DNA of 38,149 bases from an uncultured Clostridia bacterium (GTDB lineage: Bacteria; Bacillota; Clostridia; Christensenellales; Aristaeellaceae), in NCBI GenBank assembly GCA_947596085.1, contig CANQEW010000026.1, positions 1 through 38,149 of the forward strand. The letters are read 5' to 3'. Positions 1 to 8,690 of this stretch are shown here, in pieces. The notes below the pieces were generated by a model that did no database searches, was not told where the DNA came from, and saw only the letters and a list, made by a program, of their open reading frames with translations. The stretch's first letter is position 1. Every line of letters starts with the position of its first letter. A program made the translations under genes and the position numbers.

Positions 1-78
1 GGGGACTTCAACCGTGTGACGGTGGCCGAGGTCGAGAAGCTCGCCGGCGGCGACGCTTCCGGCAGAGTGCAAAGGTAG
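1..78 (+). CDS. C-terminal end of an unidentified protein (5' truncated)
   Basis: Frame 1 is open from the first base to a TAG at 76-78. It encodes 25 residues ending GGDASGRVQR, with GC-biased third positions like the neighbouring genes. The gene begins outside the window, so neither family nor function can be assigned. It would converge on the leftward gene ending at 368, with repeat copy 1 between them. It could also be a chance open frame. Confidence 0.4.
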   Translation, partial: GDFNRVTVAEVEKLAGGDASGRVQR

Positions 79-136
79 CATCTCGCAGGTGTGCGGGGGA
101 TGCCGCTGAGTTGGCGGCGGACGCTGCGCAATTAAA

Positions 137-356
137 AGTTAGTGCGGACTTTTTTGGCCTGGGAAGCCATGCTTCCCAGGCCAAAAATCGCCGCGAAGGC
201 CCGCGCATGGGAACGCCGCGGCGTTTGTGCGTTTTTTCTGGCGGAGATTTGCTGGCGCGGGCCGCCTGGAGTTACGCTGGGCGCTGCCCAGACCCGCCGG
301 GCTTTGCCCAGACCCACCAAGGAACCTGAGGTTCCTTGGATTCTCCCTTTTGCTGA
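137..356 (+). repeat. Structured intergenic repeat, copy 1
   Basis: This is one of four related elements in the window. Reading on the + strand, hairpin 1 pairs 151-167 with 171-187 around a CAT loop. A long-range stem pairs GGCCCGCGC (198-206) with GCGCGGGCC (255-263). Two short hairpins follow, CTGGGC/GCCCAG at 277-291 and a slightly mismatched one at 297-311. The terminal hairpin CCAAGGAACC/GGTTCCTTGG spans 317-339, then comes the tail ATTCTCCCTTTTGCTG. The three 3' hairpins start exactly 20 bp apart (277, 297, 317). The element fills most of the gap between two convergent genes. I saw nothing else in 79-367. Confidence 0.8.
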
Positions 357-367
357 CGTACTCCTTC

Positions 368-1165
368 CTATGCCTCCTTGCCCCATGCCTCGATCTGCGT
401 CAGCGCGGGGAAGGGGCTGGGATCGTCCGCTTTCTTCAGCTCGCAGAGGGTCAGCGATTCGACCGTCCGGGGGGAGATGGGGAAGCGTTGCGTCTCGCCC
501 GTGCGCCGCAGGGTCAGAACTTCGCTGCTGCCGTCGTCGAAGCGGACGGTCGCATGCGTCCACCAGCTGTCGTGCGGGAAGTCCGCGCGCAGCGTCAGGC
601 GAATTTCGTCCACGCATACCTTGCGGCCGAATCGCAGCGTCAGCGCGGCTTCGGGGTCGCGGTTGATGCCCCAACTCTGATAGGGCCAGATGCCGTGCGC
701 GTCGTTTTCGTACACGCCGTCGATGGCGTTGCGGGCGGCGAATACCGCCTCGCCCCGGGTCTCCACGTTGGCTTCCGCGTGGGGGAAGAAGCCCGTGTCG
801 CCGTGCTCGTCGTAGGGGTTGAAGGCGAGGTTGCGGCGCGCGGCGATCTCTTCCGATGTGGCCAGGCGGGCGCGCACCACGTGGCAGTCGCCCAGGAAGC
901 TCTTGGGGTTGCGGGTGCCGGCCTGCTCGCCGAAGGGGATGGCGAAGTTGATCTCCCGCTTCACCACGTAGACCAGCGCCGGGGGCATGGTGTCCTCGAA
1001 CTGAATCATGCAGTACTGGCCGGGCGCGCCGATCTCCAGCGCCACGCGGTCGCCGCTCTTGTAGCGGTTGGCATAGACGAGGCTCACGCGCTCCGCCGCC
1101 GGGGCGGTCAACAGCACGCGCCCCTCAGCGTCCAGTATCTTCAATTTGATGGGTTCCTGCGGCAT
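368..1165 (-). CDS. Discoidin-like carbohydrate-binding protein
   Basis: 265 aa. The C-terminal ~130 residues resemble an F5/8-type (discoidin-like) beta-sandwich: an AIDGVYEN segment, a WGINRDPEAALTLRFG strand that links the fold to ligand-induced order, then DEIRLTLRADFPHDSWW and a final strand ending LTQIEAWG. The N-terminal half (about 1-110) also looks beta-rich and I do not recognise it. There is no signal peptide, so it should be cytoplasmic. The start has AGGAGG 9 nt upstream. It is the last gene of the kinase-regulator-heparinase operon, 25 bp after the heparinase-like gene. It may bind or process the imported uronic oligosaccharide, but no catalytic motif was identified and that role is inference. 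Confidence 0.75.
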   Translation of the reverse strand: MPQEPIKLKILDAEGRVLLTAPAAERVSLVYANRYKSGDRVALEIGAPGQYCMIQFEDTMPPALVYVVKREINFAIPFGEQAGTRNPKSFLGDCHVVRARLATSEEIAARRNLAFNPYDEHGDTGFFPHAEANVETRGEAVFAARNAIDGVYENDAHGIWPYQSWGINRDPEAALTLRFGRKVCVDEIRLTLRADFPHDSWWTHATVRFDDGSSEVLTLRRTGETQRFPISPRTVESLTLCELKKADDPSPFPALTQIEAWGKEA

Positions 1166-1190
1166 GATTGCATCCCTCCTGTAAAATCGT

Positions 1191-3023
1191 TCAGCGCAGC
1201 TCCAGCGTCAGCGATTGGGTGAAGTAAATTCGAGTGCGGTAGAGCGTCTCCGGCCAGGCCGCGCGCAGGCGGGGGTCGCGGATGGGGATGGGCTCGATTT
1301 CCACGCGTTCCGCTCCGGCGACCGTCGCAGCCGCCAGCGCGCCGAAGCGCAGAACCGCGCCGTCGAAGGCGGGCTTCTCCGCGCTCATCAGGCTGAGGGC
1401 GACCGCGCCGGGATAGTCGGTTTCGTCCTCCATGCGCAGACCGTCCGCCTCCAGGCGCACGCGGCGGCGATAGCGGCCAAGGCCGGGCACCTCGCCGTAG
1501 GCGGGAGCGATGTCCATCGAAATGCCGCACCGATCCTCGTCCACCGCAACGTCTGCCGCGCGGGCATCCGCGCCGGGAAGCTGCTGATAGGCCGCGCCGC
1601 TGGGGTCGAACTCGGGCAGGTTGTGCCAGCTCGACTGCATCGTCCAAATCTCGTAGCGGCGGGGGCTGAAGGTCTTGCGGGTGTAGCTCTCCACGCCCAC
1701 GTCGATCAGCAGCGGCCGGCCGTCCTTGTAGAGAATCACGCTGCCCACGTCGTTGTGATTGTGACTGTCGGCGTTGTTTCCGGCCTTCGCGCCCAGCACG
1801 TAAGGGCCGCGCCGGGCGCAGAGCACGCCCGCGCTGGGATACCAGACGTTCGGCGCGGCGGGCAGGGCGCCGTCGAGCCGCCGCGCGGCGTCGAGCATCT
1901 CCTCTTCCGCGAAGGCGGATTGAATCCGCTCCCAAAGGCTGATGCCATCGGAGTTGGTGGCCACCTTGCCGGAGCCTTCCCGCAGAGTGGCGGCAAAATC
2001 GAGCGCCGAGAGCGCGCGCAGCGGCTCGCTGTTCACGCGCATGGCGAACCGATACTCCCGCGCGCCCCTTCGCCCGGCCAGCGGGCTGCAGTCGGCAAAG
2101 TTCAGATACCAGGGCTCCGCCACGTGCATGTGGACGATGTACTCCGCCATGTTGCGCAGCTTCGGCTCCGCCCAGATGGGTTCGAACACACCGGGGGCGA
2201 TGCCGCAGAGCAGCTCCAGCGCGCCCCAGAGCGTCAGCGCCGCGTGGCCGTAATACTGCGCGCCTTCATTGCAGCAGCCGTCCTCGCCGTATTCGCTCAT
2301 GAAGCGATCCAACCCCCGCGCGGCCTTGGCGACGTAGGGCTTTAACTCCTCCGACGGGAGCAGCGCGGCGGCCGCCAGCAGCACGTTCTGCGTGCACCAG
2401 GGCATCCAGTTGCAGGTGGGCGTGTCCTGCGGCTGATCCGTGTCGGCCATCCACCAGAAGTGTTCCGTCAGGTAGGGCGCGAGCACGCGGCTGCGCACCG
2501 CGTCGCGCAGCCGGGCGGACAGTCCGGGGGCGAGGATATCCAACCTTTCCCCCAGCAGCGCGCGGAGCGTCGCCAGCAGCGCGCCGGTCTCGGCGGCGAA
2601 GAGGTCGATCACCGGCCGCGCGGGATCGGGCAGCGGAAGCTGCGTCGCGTCGCGCACGTAACTGTTGTGCGCGGGAAGCTGCCAGGCGGTTTCCTCACAG
2701 ATAGCCCAGGCGTAGTCGGCAATCGCATCGAGGAAGCGTCCCTCCCCGGAGGCGCATTCCGCCATCGCCAGCGCGCAGAGCGCGCGGCGGCGGGCGAAGT
2801 AGGGCTCCTCGTGCGCGGAGCGGTCGCCGCTGGCGGAGAAGCGCAGCCAGAGCGAAAGCGGCAGCGGCGGGGGCACGCGGCTCGCGCGCAAAACCTCCTC
2901 TCCGGCGGCGATCAGGCGCGCCGCGCAGGGCAGCGCCCGCCATTCGGCCCCACCCGGCGCGGGCGCGAGCCAAGGCTTGCGCGGGGTGTAGTCCGATTCA
3001 GTCAGCAGTTCACTCAACGTCAT
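1191..3023 (-). CDS. Heparinase II/III family protein (putative polysaccharide lyase)
   Basis: 610 aa. Layout fits the heparinase II/III superfamily: an alpha/alpha toroid in roughly residues 1-370 (with CNWMPWCTQNVLLA and GCCNEGAQYYGHAAL helices) and a C-terminal beta-sandwich containing the family-typical NADSHNHNDVGSVILYKDG segment followed by a Tyr/Trp-rich stretch with MQSSWHNLPEF. Family members cleave uronic-acid polysaccharides by beta-elimination, giving 4,5-unsaturated ends, which are the substrate type of the GH88 enzyme across the divergent promoter. There is no signal peptide, so it probably acts on imported oligosaccharides. The start overlaps the regulator's stop by 14 bp with only a weak GGAA site upstream, suggesting translational coupling. 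The exact PL family and substrate cannot be told from sequence reading. Confidence 0.85.
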   Translation of the reverse strand: MTLSELLTESDYTPRKPWLAPAPGGAEWRALPCAARLIAAGEEVLRASRVPPPLPLSLWLRFSASGDRSAHEEPYFARRRALCALAMAECASGEGRFLDAIADYAWAICEETAWQLPAHNSYVRDATQLPLPDPARPVIDLFAAETGALLATLRALLGERLDILAPGLSARLRDAVRSRVLAPYLTEHFWWMADTDQPQDTPTCNWMPWCTQNVLLAAAALLPSEELKPYVAKAARGLDRFMSEYGEDGCCNEGAQYYGHAALTLWGALELLCGIAPGVFEPIWAEPKLRNMAEYIVHMHVAEPWYLNFADCSPLAGRRGAREYRFAMRVNSEPLRALSALDFAATLREGSGKVATNSDGISLWERIQSAFAEEEMLDAARRLDGALPAAPNVWYPSAGVLCARRGPYVLGAKAGNNADSHNHNDVGSVILYKDGRPLLIDVGVESYTRKTFSPRRYEIWTMQSSWHNLPEFDPSGAAYQQLPGADARAADVAVDEDRCGISMDIAPAYGEVPGLGRYRRRVRLEADGLRMEDETDYPGAVALSLMSAEKPAFDGAVLRFGALAAATVAGAERVEIEPIPIRDPRLRAAWPETLYRTRIYFTQSLTLELR

Positions 3024-4317
3024 CTTGTTCCGTTACCTTCTTCTGTTCCGGCGAAGCGCCGCTTCGCCGGTTTCTCACTTGTTTGATATATTCGCGCGGG
3101 CTCACGCCCTCCAGCTTCTTGAACACCTTGCTGAAGTAGAAGGGGCTGGCGAAGCCCACGCGCTCGCTGATCTCGTAGATCTTCAGGTCGGTGCCGGCCA
3201 TGAGCCGCTTGGCGGCGGTCACGCGCTCGGCGGTGACGAACTCCACGAAGCCCTCGCCCCCGTTCTGGGCGAAGAGCTGGCTCAAATAGTTGGGGCTGAA
3301 GTTGAAGTGCGCGGCCACTTCATTGAGCGAGAGGCGCTTGTCGAGGTTTTGGCGGATGTAGCGCCGCGCCTGCAGCACGAGCTCCGCGCTGCGGTCGGAA
3401 GCGCTGGCCTCGCCGCGAAAGAGGATCGGCTGCGCGGCGCTCAACAGCGGCAACCCGTCGAAGGCGCTCTGCTGGCTCCGGGAAATTTGCAGAATGTCCG
3501 TCACCGGAAATCCCACCGACCAGTACAGCGGCGTTCCGAAGTATTTTTGCAGGATGTCGCTTGTCTTTTCCAGCGCGGAGGCGAGGCGCGCCTGCATGGC
3601 GCGGGGATCGTCCAACGGCACCAGAGCGCAGAACAGCCGCAGGTCCATGCCGGTCACCCAGCAGGGCAGCAGGCTCGGCAGGACCTCGCCGGCCATGCGC
3701 GCCATGCCCGTGACCAGCTCGCCCAGCCGCTCGATGGGTTCGTCGCCGCACTGCAGCGCGGCGATGGCCACGGTGTAGGCGGGCGCGTCGAAGCGAATTC
3801 CCAGCTGCGCCATTGCGTGGTCCAATGCATCGCGGGAAGCGAAGCCTGAACCGTAGAGCTGCGTGAATACCCGCTCCCGGTAGGGCGCCAGGGCGTCGCC
3901 GGAACGCGCTCCGGCGGGGGCGCGCAGCGCGGCTTCCTTCTCCACAATGGCCGTAGCGCGCTCCAGTGCGGCGGTCAGGCTCTCGGCGGTCAGTTCCATC
4001 TTGTTCAGATACTCCACCGCGCCGATGCGGATGGAGCGCTTCACGTAGTCCAGCTCGTCGTAGCTGGTGAGCATGATGAACACGGGCAGAATCGCGTCGC
4101 GCTTGCGGCAGGCCTCGGCCAGCTCCAATCCGTCCATCACCGGCATCATGATGTCGGTGACGACGATGTCCGGGCGCAGGGATTCGATCTCCCGCAGGGC
4201 GTCCGCGCCGTTGCGCGCGGTGCCCGCCACCTCGTAGCCCAGCGCGGGCCAGTCCAATATGCCCTGCATGCCGATCAGCGCCAGCGGCTCGTCGTCCACG
4301 AAGTAGACGCGGATCAT
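3010..4317 (-). CDS. AraC-type two-component response regulator (YesN-like)
   Basis: 435 aa. The receiver domain covers about 1-120: acidic pair D8-D9, phosphoacceptor D55 in VVTDIMMPVMDG, T84-S85 and K106. A middle region of about 190 residues with no clear motif follows. The C-terminal ~100 residues hold two AraC-type helix-turn-helix motifs (LSLNEVAAHFNFSPNYLSQLF and IYEISERVGFASPFYFSKVFKK). The same frame stays open far upstream, but ATG 4317 is the start: it overlaps the kinase stop as ATGA and begins the receiver fold. It probably activates the divergent transporter operon in response to an extracellular sugar, through the repeats at 6215-6284. That target is inferred. Confidence 0.93.
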   Translation of the reverse strand: MIRVYFVDDEPLALIGMQGILDWPALGYEVAGTARNGADALREIESLRPDIVVTDIMMPVMDGLELAEACRKRDAILPVFIMLTSYDELDYVKRSIRIGAVEYLNKMELTAESLTAALERATAIVEKEAALRAPAGARSGDALAPYRERVFTQLYGSGFASRDALDHAMAQLGIRFDAPAYTVAIAALQCGDEPIERLGELVTGMARMAGEVLPSLLPCWVTGMDLRLFCALVPLDDPRAMQARLASALEKTSDILQKYFGTPLYWSVGFPVTDILQISRSQQSAFDGLPLLSAAQPILFRGEASASDRSAELVLQARRYIRQNLDKRLSLNEVAAHFNFSPNYLSQLFAQNGGEGFVEFVTAERVTAAKRLMAGTDLKIYEISERVGFASPFYFSKVFKKLEGVSPREYIKQVRNRRSGASPEQKKVTEQDDVE

Positions 4318-6125
4318 GCGCCCGCACCTCCCTTCGCCCGGGGCAGGCGGATGAACACGGTCGTGCCTTGTCCGGGAACGCTCTCGATGCGCAGGCCGTA
4401 GTCCTCGCCGAAGCTGTACTGCAGCCTGCGATGCACGTTCCACACGCCCACGTGGCGGTACTTGACCGCGGCCTCCTCCGGCTCCGGCGCGGAGAGGACC
4501 CGCGCGATCTGTTCCGCCGTCATGCCCACGCCGTCGTCGCGCAGGGTGAGCAGCGCGTCGCCGGAGGGCTCGCGGGCGATGGTCAGACAAATCTCTCCGG
4601 CGTGGCCGCGCGGCTCGATGCCGTGGAAGATGGCGTTCTCCACCAGGGGCTGCAGCGTGAAGCGGGGAATGGAGAAGTCGCGCAGCAGCGCGGCGTCCTC
4701 CACACCCTCCACGCGCATGGCGATGGTGCCGCCGTAGCGGTACTGCTGAATGAGGAAGTAGTCGTTGAGCAGCGAAAGCTCTTCCTCCAGCGGCACCAGG
4801 CGTTCGCTGTCCTTGGATACGCTCTTGAGCAGGCGCGAGAGGGCCGTGGTCATCTCGGCGATGCCGGAGGCGTGTTGGATGGTGGCCATCCACTTGATGC
4901 TGTTGAGGGTATTGTAGATGAAGTGGGGATTGATCTGGTTCTGCAGGATGCGGTACTCGAGATCCTGCTTCTGTTTCTCGTCCTCCAGGCGCTTGTCCAT
5001 CATGGCGGAGATGCTCAGGGCCATGCGGTCGATGCTGCGGCTGATATCGCCCAGCTCGTTGTTCCACTCCGGCCTTGGGTCGGGGGAGAAATCCCCCTGA
5101 CTCACGCGCTCAGTGCGGCGCTGCAGGGCCAGCACCGGCCGCGCCACCATGCGGTGCAGCGCCAGCGCCAGCACCACGCCCAGCAGGAGGATCACCACGA
5201 GGCTCATCAGCGCGGGTTGCAGCAGCAGGGAGAGTGTCAGCGTATCGAAGGAGCCGCGCGGGATGGCTTCGGCCAGGTACATGCCGTGCGCGCCCAGCGG
5301 ATAGCGCACGATCAGCATCCGCTCGCCGCCGCGTCCGACATCGAAGAGCTGCGTGGCGGGGTCCAGCGTGCCCACGCCGCGCCCGGCGTACTCCCGCAGG
5401 CCGGACGGATATTCCGCCGGCGTCAGCGCGCCGCTGGCTGCCAGATAGAGCTCTTCCCCCATCTGCAGGTACAGCCGCGCGCCATCGGGGAGCGCGAAGC
5501 CGCGCAGGGGGTCGGTGATCAGCGAGGGGGAGACGCCGATGTACACCTGCGCGGCCTTTCCGTCAGCGGCGGAGAGGCTGCGGGCCACGGGCAGGCTCTG
5601 CGAGGCGCGGTTGGCCAGCACCAGCGGATCAGTGACGATGCTCTGCCAGGAGGCGCCACCCTCCCCGCCGAGGCCGGGCAGCGACGCGCGCGCCTGCGCG
5701 TCGTTCAGCGATACCGACACCTGGCTGCTCAGCGCACCGAAGTTCATGTGGCCGCCTCCGGCGCTGAAGAGCAGAAAGTGCTGGATGTAGGGGGCTGTGC
5801 GCATGGAATTGTACTTGCCGGAGAGCGTGGTATACACGGTCTGGGTCTGCGAGGCCGTGCCGCCGGCGAGCAGCCAGGTGCGCATGCTCGGGTTGGCGGC
5901 GCACCAGTTCGCCAGAGAATCCACTTCCTCAATGTTGCTGCGGATGGCGGAGGCGGCGGTGTCCAGCGCGTACTCAGCGGACTGCACCGCGGTGCGCTCC
6001 AGGCGGAGGCGCACCGTGCGCGCACTCCCGGCGATGATCGCCGCCGCTGCCAGCAGCGTGAACGAAACCGCCAGCAGAATCACGCTGCGCTGAATGCTGC
6101 CCCGGCGCCGCTCCGTTCCCAGCAC
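4314..6125 (-). CDS. Sensor histidine kinase (YesM/LytS type, HAMP)
   Basis: 603 aa from a GTG start. Membrane segments lie near residues 12-35 and 297-322, with an extracytoplasmic sensor region of about 260 residues between them. A HAMP linker follows, then the His_kinase domain with phosphoacceptor H401 in INPHFIYNTLNSIKWM, and a C-terminal ATPase domain (LRDDGVGM). The frame is open upstream to a TTG at 6188, but that codon is part of the -35 box. GTG 6125 has GGGGG 7 nt upstream and lies downstream of the -10, so it is the only sensible start. It forms a two-component pair with the overlapping regulator gene and heads the leftward operon. Confidence 0.92.
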   Translation of the reverse strand: MLGTERRRGSIQRSVILLAVSFTLLAAAAIIAGSARTVRLRLERTAVQSAEYALDTAASAIRSNIEEVDSLANWCAANPSMRTWLLAGGTASQTQTVYTTLSGKYNSMRTAPYIQHFLLFSAGGGHMNFGALSSQVSVSLNDAQARASLPGLGGEGGASWQSIVTDPLVLANRASQSLPVARSLSAADGKAAQVYIGVSPSLITDPLRGFALPDGARLYLQMGEELYLAASGALTPAEYPSGLREYAGRGVGTLDPATQLFDVGRGGERMLIVRYPLGAHGMYLAEAIPRGSFDTLTLSLLLQPALMSLVVILLLGVVLALALHRMVARPVLALQRRTERVSQGDFSPDPRPEWNNELGDISRSIDRMALSISAMMDKRLEDEKQKQDLEYRILQNQINPHFIYNTLNSIKWMATIQHASGIAEMTTALSRLLKSVSKDSERLVPLEEELSLLNDYFLIQQYRYGGTIAMRVEGVEDAALLRDFSIPRFTLQPLVENAIFHGIEPRGHAGEICLTIAREPSGDALLTLRDDGVGMTAEQIARVLSAPEPEEAAVKYRHVGVWNVHRRLQYSFGEDYGLRIESVPGQGTTVFIRLPRAKGGAGA

Positions 6126-6159
6126 GACACTTCCCCCTTTGCCAGCGTACAATGTATTT

Positions 6160-6188
6160 ATTATAGTCGGGTTTTCGCACACTGTCAA
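6160..6188 (-). promoter_or_regulatory. Consensus promoter of the kinase-regulator operon
   Basis: Reading leftward, TTGACA (6183-6188) and TATAAT (6160-6165) are separated by exactly 17 bp. Both hexamers match the sigma-70/sigma-A consensus perfectly, so the sensory system itself is probably made at a steady level. This promoter also rules out the longer upstream reading of the kinase gene. Confidence 0.9.
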
Positions 6189-6214
6189 ACGCCGGGCCGC
6201 TCTTGAATGATAAA

Positions 6215-6284
6215 TTTTGCATGTTTAATCCATACCTTTTCTTGAAATCAGAAAAAATAACATGTTTTGCATGAAAAAAGGTAT
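6215..6284. promoter_or_regulatory. Putative response-regulator binding region
   Basis: The gap between the divergent operons (6126-6400) holds two direct copies of TTTTGCATG at 6215-6223 and 6265-6273, 50 bp apart, about five helical turns. It also holds a 9-bp inverted repeat, ATACCTTTT (6232-6240) with AAAAGGTAT (6276-6284). Paired sites in phase on the DNA helix upstream of a promoter with a poor -35 are typical for AraC-type activators. The site assignment is inference. Confidence 0.5.
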
Positions 6285-6306
6285 TTCATTTCACCGAAAA
6301 TAACGG

Positions 6307-6312
6307 TATAAA
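6307..6312 (+). promoter_or_regulatory. Putative -10 of the rightward transporter operon
   Basis: TATAAA at 6307-6312 lies about 90 bp before the solute-binding protein gene. No good -35 hexamer occurs 16-18 bp upstream (the stretch is TTTCAT-like). That fits a promoter needing an activator, here the repeats just upstream. Confidence 0.4.
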
Positions 6313-6400
6313 GATGCAGTCAAAAGTAGCGCGGATTGAACGAGAATCGTCGGCGCTTCTTTGCACAATCGTCAATTTCTTAATAAGGAGGACAAACATC

Positions 6401-7663
6401 ATGCGCAAACTTCTCGCTCTGATTCTCGTCCTGACGATGGCTTTCGCCTTCGCCGCTCCCGCGATGGCTGAGGAGCAGACCCTGACCTGGGCACTGTGGG
6501 ATCTGGAATCCACCGCCTACTGGCGCGCGCTAGCCGAGGGCTACGAGGCGAGCCATCCCGGCACGCACGTGGAGATGATCGACCTGGGCTCCACCGATTA
6601 CATGACCTCCCTCGCCACCCAGCTGGCGGGCGGCAACGGCGAGCTGGACGTGCTGTCCATCAAGGACATCCCGGGCTACGCCAACCTGATCAACCTCGAG
6701 GTGCTCGAGCCGATGAACGGCCACCTGACCACCCCCGAGGAGAGCTTCGGCGGCGTGCTGGAGCAGCTGACCGCTGCGGACGGCAACTACTACGCGGTGC
6801 CCTTCCGCTCCGACTTCTGGGTCGTGTTCTACAACAAGGACATCTTTGATGCCGCTGGCGTGCCCTATCCCACCAACGACATGACCATGGAGCAGTTTGA
6901 CGAGATCGCCCGCGCGGTGACCTCCGGCGAAGGCGCCGAGAAGATCTACGGCAACCACTATCACACCTGGCGTTCCGACGTGACGCTGTTCGGCATCCTG
7001 GACGGCGAGCACTCCATCGTGGACGGCAACTACGACTTCCTGAAGCCCTACTACGAGATGGTTCTGGCCGAGCAGGCCGACGGCATCGTGATGGACTACG
7101 GCGAGGCCAAGACCAGCAACATCCACTACAGCGGCGTGTTTGAGAACGGCCAGGCCGCCATGTGCAACATGGGCTCCTGGTTCCTCGCCACCCTGCAGAC
7201 CTACAACGCCGAGGCCGAGGCCAATGGCGTCGAGCCGGTGAACTTCGGCATGGTCAAGTATCCGCATCCCGAGGGAATCGAGGCGGGTACCACGCTGGGC
7301 ACCGTGACCAGCCTGGCTGTGAACGTTAACTCCGCGAAAAAGGATCTGGCCATCGACTTCGTCGACTGGTGCACCGGCGCTGAGGCCGCGCAGATTCTGG
7401 CCCAGACCGGCACCTTCCCGGCGGTCAGCTCCCCGGACGTGAACGCCGTCATCGCCCAGACCGAGTACTTCCCGGACGACGAGGCTTCCCTCGAGGCGCT
7501 CAACACCGTCGCCGTCTATCTGGAGATGCCGCTGAGCGACAAGGCCAGCGAGATCGAGACCGTGCTCAACACCGAGCATGATGCCATCATGACCGGTGCG
7601 GAGACCGTGGACGAGGGCATCGCCAACATGAACGAGCAGGTCACCGAAATTCTCAACGGCTGA
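6401..7663 (+). CDS. Extracellular sugar-binding protein of an ABC importer
   Basis: 420 aa, family 1 extracellular solute-binding protein. Signal peptide at 1-23 ending APAMA before EEQTL, with no lipobox cysteine. The mature N-terminus (LTWALWDLESTAYWRALAEGY) and the FYNKDIFDAAGVPYP segment are typical of carbohydrate-binding members. ATG 6401 has AAGGAGG just upstream; a longer in-frame reading from 6314 would put residues before the signal peptide and is rejected. It is the first gene of the rightward operon, followed by a strong hairpin and then the permeases. The substrate is probably an oligosaccharide containing uronic acid, inferred from the GH88 and heparinase-like neighbours. Confidence 0.92.
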   Translation: MRKLLALILVLTMAFAFAAPAMAEEQTLTWALWDLESTAYWRALAEGYEASHPGTHVEMIDLGSTDYMTSLATQLAGGNGELDVLSIKDIPGYANLINLEVLEPMNGHLTTPEESFGGVLEQLTAADGNYYAVPFRSDFWVVFYNKDIFDAAGVPYPTNDMTMEQFDEIARAVTSGEGAEKIYGNHYHTWRSDVTLFGILDGEHSIVDGNYDFLKPYYEMVLAEQADGIVMDYGEAKTSNIHYSGVFENGQAAMCNMGSWFLATLQTYNAEAEANGVEPVNFGMVKYPHPEGIEAGTTLGTVTSLAVNVNSAKKDLAIDFVDWCTGAEAAQILAQTGTFPAVSSPDVNAVIAQTEYFPDDEASLEALNTVAVYLEMPLSDKASEIETVLNTEHDAIMTGAETVDEGIANMNEQVTEILNG

Positions 7664-7696
7664 TTCGAAAGCGCGATTCTAAAAAATCGAACGGTC

Positions 7697-7724
7697 GTGG
7701 GGCGGGCGCGAACGCCCGCCCCAC
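7697..7724 (+). terminator. Intra-operon attenuating hairpin
   Basis: GTGGGGCGGGCG (7697-7708) pairs perfectly with 7713-7724 around a CGAA loop. No U-tract follows and the permease gene starts 33 bp later. Such hairpins after the binding-protein gene commonly stabilise its message or reduce read-through, so that binding protein exceeds permease. Confidence 0.65.
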
Positions 7725-7757
7725 ATTCATATGAAAATCCTGCGAGGGGGAGTACAT

Positions 7758-8672
7758 ATGTCACAAGTCAATCCGGCTGTTCCGGCGGCAAAGCGCAAGA
7801 ACCGCAAGGCGCTGCGCAGCAATTTGGTCGCCTACAGCTTCATCGCGCCGAACTTCATCGGTTTCTGCGTGATTACGCTGGTACCGATGGTGTTTGCCAT
7901 CGCGCTGGCCTTCTGCAACTGGGACGGCGTGCACGAGATTGAATTCATCGGCCTGCAGAACTTCGCCAAGCTCCTGACCGACAAGACCTTCAAAACCGCC
8001 TTTGTCAATACCATCGTCTATTCCGTCGGCACGGTGCCGCTCACGCTGGTATGCAGTTTGGGTTTGGCCATACTGCTCAACCAGAACGTAAAGCTGCGCA
8101 ACTTCTTCCGCACGGTATCCTTCTTTCCCTACGTTGCCTCGTTGGTGGCGGTGGCCGCGGTGTGGAACAACCTGTTCAACCCGTCCATGGGACCGGTGAA
8201 CATGCTGCTCTCGAAGCTGGGAGTGGAAAATCTGCCGCGCTGGGCGGCGGGTAAGGACACGGCCATGATCACCGTCATCCTTTTCAGCGTCTGGAAGAAC
8301 ATGGGCTACTACATGGTCATCTACCTGGCGGGCCTGCAGGGCATCAATCCCGATCTGAAGGAGGCCGCCAGCCTCGACGGCGCGAACAGCTGGCAGACCT
8401 TCTGGAACGTCACGCTGCCGCAGCTGCGGCCCACCACCTTCTTTGTGGTCATCATGCTGACGATCTCCTCGTTCAAGGTGTACGACCAGATGTTCATGAT
8501 CACCCAGGGCGGCCCTGGCAACGCGACCATTACGCTGGTGTACGACATCTACAACGTGGCCTTCGTCAACACGCCCAAGTACGGCTACGCCAGCGCGATT
8601 TCGATGGTGCTGTTCGTGCTGGTGCTGATCATCACCTTGATCCAGTTCAAGGGATCGTCGGCGGACAACTGA
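7758..8672 (+). CDS. Sugar ABC transporter permease (MalF/UgpA type)
   Basis: 304 aa with about six membrane segments, beginning LVAYSFIAPNFIGFCVITLVP. The cytoplasmic EAA loop is at about residue 202 (EAASLDGANSWQTFWNVTLP), the contact site for the ATPase subunit. ATG 7758 has GAGGGGG 7 nt upstream; an in-frame ATG at 7731 lacks a site and lies close to the hairpin. It pairs with the next gene to form the membrane channel. No ATPase gene is in the operon. Confidence 0.93.
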   Translation: MSQVNPAVPAAKRKNRKALRSNLVAYSFIAPNFIGFCVITLVPMVFAIALAFCNWDGVHEIEFIGLQNFAKLLTDKTFKTAFVNTIVYSVGTVPLTLVCSLGLAILLNQNVKLRNFFRTVSFFPYVASLVAVAAVWNNLFNPSMGPVNMLLSKLGVENLPRWAAGKDTAMITVILFSVWKNMGYYMVIYLAGLQGINPDLKEAASLDGANSWQTFWNVTLPQLRPTTFFVVIMLTISSFKVYDQMFMITQGGPGNATITLVYDIYNVAFVNTPKYGYASAISMVLFVLVLIITLIQFKGSSADN

Positions 8673-8690
8673 GGAAGGAGGAGAAGCAAA

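Noticed and set aside
151-187. Hairpin 1 of copy 1 as an ordinary Rho-independent terminator
   Set aside because: The T and A runs belong to the stem and the same hairpin recurs in a conserved 220-280 bp context in copies that are not placed after a gene.
4318-5067. Upstream extension of the response-regulator frame
   Set aside because: It runs inside the sensor kinase gene, is Arg/His/Pro-rich and has no family match; the receiver domain begins at 4317.
6126-6188. Longer kinase start at TTG 6188
   Set aside because: The codon is part of the -35 box of a perfect promoter and the -10 lies inside the extension, while GTG 6125 has a well-spaced ribosome site.
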